Assembly (NCBI GenBank): GCA_022495005.1
Contig: JAGYXB010001793.1
Location: 2,170,001 to 2,234,000 of the forward strand
Direction of reading: 5' to 3'
Length of the DNA: 64,000 bases
From: Rhyacophila brunnea
Taxonomy: Eukaryota > Arthropoda > Insecta > Trichoptera > Rhyacophilidae
Below the pieces are notes generated by a model. It saw only the letters and a program-made list of their open reading frames with translations. It did no database searches and was not told the DNA's origin. Made by a program: the position numbers and the translations under genes. This document shows positions 56,447 through 64,000 of this stretch, one piece after another (position 1 is the first letter of the stretch; every line of letters begins with the position of its first letter).

Positions 56447-57200
56447 TATAATGGTTTTGAAACAAAGATATTTTTATTAATTACTTTAAATGAACTATTT
56501 ACAGTCGACTATAACCGTTCAGAAGATAGGTGTATAGTCGGAAACAGCTTTCAACGTACATAACATAATTATCAAAAATAACTTTGTTTCAAAACCATTA
56601 TAATTGTTATGTATCAGTAACTCCCCTCTCTAATATATCTCCCCAATGACAATAAATTATTGTCTTTTGTTTAATTCATCGACACCCTAAGGCCTAAGTT
56701 ACTAATTATGTACTATTGTTAAGAATATTCGATTGGTGTGATTTCGACATTGCAATATACCTACTCAATATTATATTATTGATCAACCCCGACTTATCCA
56801 CCCTATCTAGTTGTGTTACTAGACACATATAAACCCTTGTACATGAACTAAGCATCATTAATATTATCTACTTACTATTTCATATTTTTTATACTATAAT
56901 GATTCTAATGTCATTCAACACGAACCATTCAACTTGTTCAAACTTAATTCAGCTCTACTCTCCGAGTTGTTTCACTGCGGATCGAACTCTCCTGAGTTCT
57001 TTCTCTTTTATTTACACACCATTTATTTGTACATTGAGGACGAATAAACATCTCTGAAGATTAACATCCAATCCATCGAGCCTTATTACTGACATACACC
57101 TTCCGCTGGACCACGTGAAGGATCGGGCCCGTTGGTAATGATTTCCGTTGCCGAAAACATAACACAATGGAGTTCTACCACGTACAATTCAATTAATATA
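56447..57200. repeat. foldback MITE (family F), copy 2, carrying a solo LTR
   Basis: Left end TATAATGGTTTTGAAACAAAG (56450) and right end CTTTGTTTCAAAACCATTAT (56583) are inverted. A second pair, GTCGACTATAACCG and TATAGTCGG, lies inside. The flank AATGGAGTTCTACCACG resumes after the LTR at 57165. Confidence 0.65.
56605..57164. mobile_element. solo LTR, about 560 bp
   Basis: Starts TGTTATG and ends CATAACA, the TG...CA form of LTRs. Flanks TAAT and CAAT may be a 4-bp duplication with one change. Internal signals support plus orientation: CATATAAACCC (TATA-like, about 56826) and GAATAAACATC (poly(A)-like, about 57043). There is no internal coding region or second LTR, so homologous LTR-LTR deletion is inferred. 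Confidence 0.65.
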
Positions 57201-59500
57201 CATTATATATTATAAACTTTACCTATTTATTTAAAACATCTACAAAAATGTAATATTATTTTTTTAAATATGTTTATTTTCATGATGTTATTAAATAGGT
57301 AGGTCAACCGCATGATATACAGCATCATCTACCTAACACCCGTCTGTTCTGCGATGTAGTATCTTTTGGTATTCATATTTATTAATATTATAGAATAGAT
57401 CTGATAAACGCGTCCCACATATTGTGTTTTTACGATGCGCATGATCATTCTCACAGACGTTTTAATATAGAAAAATTTACGAAAGACGATTTACGGTTTT
57501 ATTTTTATATGAAAAAAGATTCAATTCGATTCGATAAAATGGAGTACCTCCTTAGTATCTGTTGATAATTTGAACATTAACTAAATTTTTGGTTTTGTTA
57601 GGGTTCGATAATAATGTGGCTAATATCGACACGTTGAAAGGCCACATTAATACTGAGCGCGATGCTCAATTCGTACTTACCATAAAATAACAGTAAAAAT
57701 TGTAAGTAGCCGAAATCCATCTGTTAACTATAGATTATAGAGATAAGGAATCCTTAACCATAGACTACTTTTGTTATGAACTCGCCCCCTTGCCCCCTTC
57801 CGTATTGCCATTTACCACTGACAGCTGCTGTCAAAATAAATTGACGTGTCTTTAAAACGGCCAATACACTCAAATTCATTTAACAATTGATCTCAATATA
57901 GGTATTGAACAACTATTAAATATCCGTGACATTTAATACGACATATTTTCCTTTACTTTCTTGATTCTGTACATGTGTTAATTTAGTAAAACCGATTATC
58001 GAATTGAAATGTCAGTGTCAATGAATTATGAATTAACTTTTCTTATTCAGATTTAGATATTTATGTAATATTAAACCAATAGATGGGTAGTTGAAATATA
58101 TAAGTACTTAGTTACCTACACACCAACATGGTAATATTAGTTTTAATCACTCTATATAATTATTCACATCATGGCATATATTTGTAATAATTGTAAATGA
58201 CAAAATCTGACATTTCAACGGCAAGTGTTACCGTATCAGGAAAAACATGGTCAAAAAATAACTTATATTATTCACTAATTGCGGAGACATTTAATCATTT
58301 TTATTAAATATTAATTGTGTATTTATAGTTATTGAATTTATTTTGTAAATTTTTTCATATTTTTGTCATCGTTTAACAATTACAAAATAATTTACCTAAA
58401 TTATGAAAAGAGAATTTTTATATATGGTAATATTTTCAATAGAAAAACAGAACGAAGCTATTGCAGATTTGGTGGACCATAGACAACTCGATCATAACTA
58501 TGAAAGGCTTTCTGGATAGTGTTTTGTTGTAATTTTGTTGTAATTATGACAGACGATTGTGCATAGAGATCTAAGTAATCTTCTACAAAATGCACTTAGT
58601 ATAACTAACAGATATCTTTCAAACGTGATATAATAATTGGACCTTGAATCAATGATTACATAAATTTTAGTTGTACTGCTTACGTTGAGGTTTATGCGAT
58701 TTATTTTCTCAATTATTTATTTGGACATTACAAATAAAAAAAATCTTATTTTTAAATAGACTAACCTTTTAATGATGCTGCTGTTACTTCTTTTTGTGGA
58801 GAGGGATTTGAATGTTTGGTTGCAGCATATATGTTTACAGTTAACCATCTAAATATTAGTCATAATAATATTTTGTGATTTTGACAGCGTCTCGGTTTGA
58901 GTTATGTATGTATCGGAAAGTACTCGTACCTACGTATATTCGAAACAATTGGATGAAAAGCTAGAAAATATTTATCATGCTTGTTGTCGAGGTATTCAAT
59001 TGCATATTTCCATGTTATTTTAATCGTATCTTGTCATTGTGAACGTAATATATTTTATATGTTGTTTTAATTGCCCTAATATTGCAATATACCTAATAGC
59101 TTTCCACTATGATTGACGGTAAACAACAAATCTAAATATGAAAAAATTAGTTGTAATAGACTGTGGCGTCAAATAAACAACAATTTGGGTGGAGAACGGT
59201 TCATGTTTTAAAGATCAAGACAGACAGTGTACAGTTTACATTTTTTTTTAATAAATTCGAGAATTAAAACGAAGCAGTTCGTCTGGTGTTGCCTGCAATA
59301 ATTATCGGATAACAATCAATGTTCCCTGCAAGCCTACAAAACTGTGTCCGCACACATGTTTTCATTCCCTGCACCGTCCTCACACAAAACTATTGTAAAA
59401 TAAAGTTTCCTTTGCCAGATTTTAGAAACCATCACATCCACAATTCTTCGACTCATTTCTTGGAAGACGAAGGTCAAGTGCGACTAACGAAAGTGAAATT
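57201..59500. other. long AT-rich stretch without supported features
   Basis: Reading both strands revealed no exon, RNA gene or repeat shared with the rest of the window. GACAGCTGCTGTC at about 57820 is a short isolated palindrome. Confidence 0.35.
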
Positions 59501-59645
59501 TTACGTCGAGCGGGATCACTATATTATTAAAATATATGTTTTAATAAAAAATTGTATGTATGTGTTTGTGGGGGGGGGGGTATAAATTTACCGCATCGGG
59601 TGACGGCCCATCACTGACGGGTGATAACAACCCTAGTTACGCCAC
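59500..59645 (+). mobile_element. end of a hAT-like repeat, remnant
   Basis: GTGACGGCCCATCACTGACGG, then CTAGTTACGCCACTG at 59631-59645 resembles the CAGTGGCGTAACTAG end of a repeat common in animal genomes. An 11-G run (59570-59580) lies just inside. The opposite end was not found. The frame 59319-59585 runs into the G-run and is doubtful. Confidence 0.45.
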
Positions 59646-59971
59646 TGTTCAGATGCGTTGATGATCCGCACACACAATAGAAAAATTAGAAGGAACGTTG
59701 GTAACAATAGCAACTGACGATACTATTAATCGTCGTCCCCTTTCGGTACAAAGTTCATGTGTGATATTTTCAGAAATGGCTCACTGGCAGAACATTTAGG
59801 TAAATATATTTTACCATCTTACAACTAATCAAATTTGTACAGATACCTACATAATATTAGGTATTACATGTTTAATGGAAGATAACTTATAGTTATTAGT
59901 TATAGTTATATGTTATAACCAAGCAGAAGTCGGTTCTGACTTAATCGACAAGGGAAGTCAATATAGAGGAT
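59646..59971. other. no recognisable feature
   Basis: AT-rich spacer, nothing supported. Confidence 0.3.
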
Positions 59972-59979
59972 GTTACAAT

Positions 59980-60482
59980 CAGTGTTGCCAACTGTCGTTG
60001 ACAAAACATGCTAGACGGGGTAAGAAAACAAACTATTTGGCAGGAAAAACGCTATATTTTGTGAAAATAAAATTTCAAGTAAATTTACTTATTCTACCAA
60101 GAACAAAGTCAATACCTGTCCCTTCGCGTATCGAAAAAAAGTTCAAAAATTGAAAAAATCTCCATACATGTAAAAACCACACATTTTAACAGAAATGTAA
60201 TTTTTAAAATTGACAAATGCCATTGTGTCAACGGCGTTCAAGTTTCGTTTCATGTTATTCCGAAAATTTTCAAACTCATTTCACATACTTGCACACAATA
60301 TTAATAATATTATATGATACCTGAATAAACTAAATATCTAGCGTATTTTCAGCGCATTTAAAGCTGTTGGAGGCATCACAAAATGCTAGTAAAAACGCCA
60401 CAAGCCAGATGCGTTTTTTGCAAGCTAGATGCTTACCGAAAATTGCTAGATCTGTCAAGAAATTGCTAAATTGGTAACGCTG
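59980..60482. mobile_element. hAT MITE, 503 bp, with exact 8-bp target duplication
   Basis: GTTACAAT at 59972-59979 and 60483-60490 flank ends CAGTGTTGCCAACTGTC and, complementing the right end, CAGCGTTACCAATTTAG. CAGTGTTGCCAA is a well-known hAT terminal sequence. Inside, AAATTGCTAGATC and GCTAGATGC words repeat near the right end. No transposase. Confidence 0.85.
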
Positions 60483-60490
60483 GTTACAAT

Positions 60491-61440
60491 ATTGAATAAG
60501 TCTGTCAATTTTTTTTCATATTCACTTCTGAACTGTTCTGTTAAAAACAATATTACAATTATTAATTTAAGTGTTTCGAGTTTCATACGTATGAAGATTC
60601 AATGCCATTAGTATTCAATTGGAGATTTTTATGAATCGATAATAATTTTCTCTAAAAAGTTTATTTTTTAATTTATACTCTCATAGATCTCATTGTTTCA
60701 ATCTGTTTTCAGTCACATCTCTCTCGCCTTGGATTATTGTTGACTGAATAACTCGAAGACGCAGCTAAATCTGACTGATTTAATGATCAGGTTGCGACAT
60801 TTTGTGTTAAATTTAATTGCTAACCACGTATGAGATAATAGTATCCATTAATAATGTGCACTTAGGGTTGGTCTTAATATAAAAATCGTTTAATCAACGA
60901 CTCATTTGGTTTGTTTTAAAATTCCTGTCGATGCAATCCTTATAATTTACTTCACAAACATGCTAATATTATTACGTTCGTAAAACTATGTTTCCAAGAG
61001 TATTGGATTAGAAGGAAATAAATTGTTTGCTTATAATAATATAGGCTGTGTCCATCTTGGAATACGTGTCCGGAAACTTGTACGTATGCAGTTCACCGTA
61101 TCACCGTGAAATGTTGTATCGGAAATATATGGTCGTATATTAAAGACCATATCTAAATAAAACACGGTTCTTGTCAGTTTACAGGAAGCCAACGACAAAC
61201 AAATTTTGAAAATAGCTGGATTATTTGTTAGGTTAGGTTAGGTTTTCACTCTTGAATTCATGAATTTTGCCAAAATTGGCTATGAAAATTGGCGCGGTTC
61301 CCGCCTGACTTACTGTAAATCGACTTTTACCTAAAACACTTACAAAATACGTAATAAAACTATCGAAATCGATGACCGTTACTATACGGTCATCTCTTTA
61401 CGATAAGAAAGCTCACGGTAAACTGTGTTACGATGAAATG
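60491..61440. other. no supported gene; three TTAGG units at 61231
   Basis: AT-rich. TTAGGTTAGGTTAGG at about 61231-61245 matches the insect telomere unit, but three copies can arise by chance. Nothing else recognised. Confidence 0.35.
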
Positions 61441-61443
61441 TAA

Positions 61444-61594
61444 TGCCTGGTCCACACCGGCAACAAGTCGCGCAACAACTCGTTAAATTTTATGATAATT
61501 ATCATGATTGCTTAAGAAATTTTACGATAATTATCATGCTTATCGTAAAATTTAACGAGTTGTCGCGCGACTTGTTTTCGGTGTGGACCCGGCA
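61444..61594. mobile_element. palindromic MITE (family C), copy 3
   Basis: TAA at 61441-61443 and 61595-61597. Left TGCCTGGTCCACACCGGCAA, right TTCGGTGTGGACCCGGCA, with CTCGTTAAATTTTATGATAA facing TTATCGTAAAATTTAACGAG inside. It stands alone, showing that family C moves independently of the TTAA repeats. The frame 61443-61625 is its shadow. Confidence 0.8.
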
Positions 61595-61879
61595 TAATAC
61601 TTACGTACAATTTACATGTAGGTAACCCTTGGAGTAGTGACTACGATGCTCGCATTTCTTTGCGTTGATATATTATACGATCTAAATAGATCCTATATTA
61701 AGAACTCATGAAACAAAAAATACCTAACTCACGTAGGTAATATGTTGAAAGTGATCATCTATTTCTCTTTTAAAAATCTCTTAGTGAAGCGATCAAGATC
61801 CACATTGGATGGTAGAACTAATGAAAAATAAGGTATAACTAGCATTATTATAAACAACATATAGGTAACATAAGATATG
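61595..61879. other. no recognisable feature
   Basis: AT-rich spacer, nothing supported. Confidence 0.3.
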
Positions 61880-61881
61880 AA

Positions 61882-62010
61882 GGCGGCTCTCGTGGTGCAG
61901 TGGGTAATGCGCTGGCCTTCCGCCCGAGAGTCCTGGGTTCGATCCCGGCGAGGACACAATATTTATGTGTTTTTCTCAAAGCCTGGGTGTTTGTGATTGT
62001 TCAAAATTAT
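61882..62010 (+). repeat. tRNA-derived SINE head
   Basis: TCTCGTGGTGCAGTGGGTAA (A-box-like TGGTGCAGTGGG at 61893-61904) and GGGTTCGATCCCGGCGAGGA (perfect B box GGTTCGATCCC at 61936-61946). A D-stem GTGC/GCGC is possible, but the T-stem and acceptor pair badly, so a SINE or tRNA pseudogene is likelier than a working tRNA. The body AATATTTATGTGTTTTTCTC follows. Confidence 0.6.
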
Positions 62011-62034
62011 TTTCCTTTTGACACCTTATATATT

Positions 62035-62112
62035 TTATATGATATTTGATATTTTTGATATGATATTTTTTGATATGATATGATATCATTTGATATGATA
62101 TGATATTTTTGG
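62035..62112. repeat. GATAT/TGATAT simple repeat
   Basis: Irregular (TGATAT)n and (GATAT)n run, probably an expanded tail of the neighbouring SINE. Confidence 0.75.
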
Positions 62113-62344
62113 CGACCCATTATATATTCTGTTTTTTAAATTCTATTTTATTGTTTAATTTGTATTTTTTGAATTATTATTGTTGTTTTTTTTGTATAAA
62201 ACTATTTTTGCTTTCTTTTTTTTCTCCATCTTGTTTTTTCTTTAACTGATTACTTGTAATTTTTATTCTAAATGTCATGTTGTGAACGTCCTGAATTAAT
62301 AATTTGTTATGTACTCAACGTGTCTTTTTCAAATAAAATAAAAA

Positions 62345-62407
62345 AATACTAACAACCACCTTGTACGAAAAAGCAAGGACATGGTTATTAATAATTCAAA
62401 AAAAAAC
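62345..62407 (+). mobile_element. 3' end of the same LINE family as 20992-21406
   Basis: ACAACCACCTTGTACGAAAA then AGCAAGGACATGGTTATTAA matches the 3' UTR at about 21350-21395, ending here in an A-rich tail. It is a severely 5'-truncated copy. Confidence 0.7.
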
Positions 62408-63215
62408 TTAAGACATTAGTGCTATAGTAGAAATTCTCTCAGTGCCCCAGGATTGCGCGGAACCCTGTTGAGAATCACTCCAATATAATATAGTACCTAG
62501 TTAATTTAGTTTATATATTTTTCTGGACAGAGAAAATTATAAACCCACTTTATACCCAAATATTTGATGAGGTTTTATTGAATGAATTCCGGCTCATAGA
62601 AGATTATACAGAGCACAATGAGCAGAGCAGAGTAATAATAATATGAATACCTACTATACTTATTACTTATTACTTATTACACTATTCATGAAATCTTAAT
62701 GAACGGGAAGTACTCATTATATTATATTTGAAACATTTTTAGAGCATTAATGTTTTCAATCTATCCCTCATGCTTAGTCTTTCCGATGACAGATATATCC
62801 GTCCATGTAATACCGCTTTTCAATCCTACAAGTCTGTATTAGATGGTGGTGATAGATCTTGCTGGACGTCATTCAAACGCGTATCGATTGCAGTGGCAGA
62901 TTGACAGACTGTGAGAGATCTTTCTTGTAATCTTCCTCCATGATTTGTATACCACTCATGTATTAAATTTATAGCATTAACTGGTTATGCCTATTTTAAT
63001 CAACAATTAACAATAATGAAAAGAACGTGGATTCACGATGATTACAAATTACTTTTTTCACTAATACAGATTATATAAAGTACTGTCAACTCCATACTTA
63101 GTTACTAGGTACCTATGCATCACTCGAAATGGAAAATTTTACGCTCCGGAGGGCTCGATAATATTATGTATAATTATTATATTATACAAATAAGTGGCTT
63201 ATATTTTCTGTTATA
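62408..63215. other. no recognisable feature
   Basis: AT-rich DNA up to the mariner; nothing supported. Confidence 0.35.
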
Positions 63216-64000
63216 CCTGCAGTCCCAGAAGTACCCGACCTGATGTATAGATAGCAGTTGTTGTTTGAAAATAATGACCATGATAGAAAGTACCAACCTT
63301 ATAAAGCCTAAGTTTGAAGTTTGACGACCCTACGTTGTTCAGTAATTATTTGTCAGCCATCAACAGTGAACGCTCTCAGTGAATTTGTAAACATGGAAAA
63401 AAAATGGTCATAGTTATGTGATACAATACATTCATTTGAAAGGCTTCAGTCCAGCCAATATCAAAGCGGCGCTAGATTCTACTCTGGGGGTGTCTGCTAC
63501 TTTGTTTACAATAGTAACATATTGGGTGGCTGAGTTTAAACGAACTCGGACGAGCTGCCAAGACGAACATCGGAGTGGTCGACCAAATGAGGTGACCACG
63601 CCAGAAATGGTGACGAAAATCCAAAATGGTATTGGATGAACGTCGACTGAAATTGCGCGAGCTAGTAGACATGGTAGGCATTTCAAAAAGTGCTGTACAT
63701 CAGATATTGACTAAAAATTTGGAAATGATAAAGCTGTGCGCAAGGTGGTTGCCGCGATTAATCACAATGGAACAAAAACAGCATCGTGAGGATGTTTCAA
63801 TCGAGTGTTTGGCAAAGTTTAACAGCAATAAAGCAGAGTTTTTGCGTCTATTCATAACCATGGATGAAACATGGGTCCATCACTTCACACCTGAGACAAA
63901 AGAACAGTCAAAACAATCGACTGAAAGGGAGAATCTGCTCCAAAGAAGGCGAAGACAGTTCCATCTGCAGGCAAGGTCATGGTGTCAGTTTTTTGGGATG
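63216..64000 (+). mobile_element. mariner transposon, left part, cut by window end
   Basis: A TA at 63214-63215 precedes CCTGCAGTCCCAGAAGTACC then CGACC, a likely left terminal repeat. The transposase frame follows. The right end is beyond 64000, so neither inverted end nor TA duplication can be confirmed. Confidence 0.65.
63392..64000 (+). pseudogene. mariner transposase, frameshifted and incomplete
   Basis: The protein starts near MEKK at 63392; a TGA at 63418-63420 area interrupts, then the frame from 63424 gives FHL/IHLKGFSPANIKAALD, YWVAEFKRTRTSCQDEHRSG, RPNEVTTPEM (DNA-binding N-domain). After a one-base shift near 63620 come VLDERRLKLRELVDMVGISK, SAVHQILTKN and the first catalytic Asp in FITMDETWVHHFTPETKEQS. 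A second shift near 63920 leads to GESAPKKAKTVPSAGKVMVS with the second Asp in VFWD at 63997-63999. This is a D,D34D-type mariner of about 345 residues; the third Asp lies off the window. Not functional as read. Confidence 0.85.

Noticed and set aside
59319..59585. 88-codon plus-strand gene
   Set aside because: It ends in a G-run and repeat end and shows no family; likely chance.
61231..61245. Telomere-derived insertion (TTAGG repeats)
   Set aside because: Only three units; too short to distinguish from chance.
61882..61956. Functional tRNA gene
   Set aside because: Boxes A and B are good, but the T-stem and acceptor stem do not pair properly and a SINE-like body follows.
1..64000. CRISPR array, integron, phage or bacterial operon
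   Set aside because: No regularly spaced short repeats, no compact co-directional genes and no bacterial-type start signals; composition and repeats are insect-like.

Overview
This window looks like AT-rich, gene-poor nuclear DNA from an insect, most probably a moth or butterfly (Lepidoptera). The pointers are inferences from familiarity: very frequent tacctac/gtaggta words, RTE-type LINE 3' ends finishing in CATCATCATCAGC-like tails, a Helitron with the 5' and 3' ends usual in moths, and a dense population of MITEs and tRNA-derived SINEs. No operon-like packing, bacterial gene or CRISPR array was seen.

Host coding sequence is sparse, and all candidates are on the + strand. A short GC-rich exon at 5100-5182 looks like the 3' end of an unidentified gene whose other exons lie off the window. 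A second gene appears to start at 17987 (65-codon exon 1) and continue in an exon at 20491-20734. That second exon carries the PEGGWGW signature of SLC16/monocarboxylate transporters in the first membrane segment. The remaining exons were not found and are probably beyond the window or too small to see. Other long open frames are chance frames or transposon debris.

Nearly everything else that can be explained is mobile DNA. Region by region: 0.6-5 kb, tRNA-like repeats and a 450-bp repeat (family B); 6-9.7 kb, RTE remnant, hAT-like copies and a Penelope-like fragment with a hammerhead-ribozyme-like core; 10.5-13.7 kb, an inverted-repeat element, family B, a hAT MITE with exact 8-bp target duplication, and an RTE remnant; 14.2-16.4 kb, a Helitron with a broken Rep-side ORF; 18-20.7 kb, the transporter exons with a foldback minisatellite in the intron; 20.8-26 kb, nested LINE, a 1.7-kb hAT element with exact 8-bp target duplication, and a GC-rich reverse-transcriptase pseudogene; 27-30 kb, a two-unit tandem repeat, an RTE end and a TTAA-bounded element; 34.3-36.1 kb, a 1.4-kb near-perfect palindrome; 37-46.7 kb, LINE remnants, dimeric tRNA-like repeats and a 572-bp inverted-repeat element nested in another repeat; 47.7-54.7 kb, a half-palindrome joined to a SINE-like repeat and two neighbouring TTAA-bounded repeats; 54.9-62.4 kb, family B copies, a solo LTR, hAT and TAA-flanked MITEs, and SINEs; from 63.2 kb, a mariner running off the end.

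The most distinctive signal is the palindromic foldback family seen in three states: full palindrome (34607-35993), asymmetrically deleted (10524-11440) and single arm (47661-48355). The other unusual item is a tRNA-like repeat whose copies share the same short AATTATTCGTTGAATAA-type sequence at both ends, as if derived from tandem units. All repeat alignments were made by eye, so boundaries are approximate unless a target duplication is cited.
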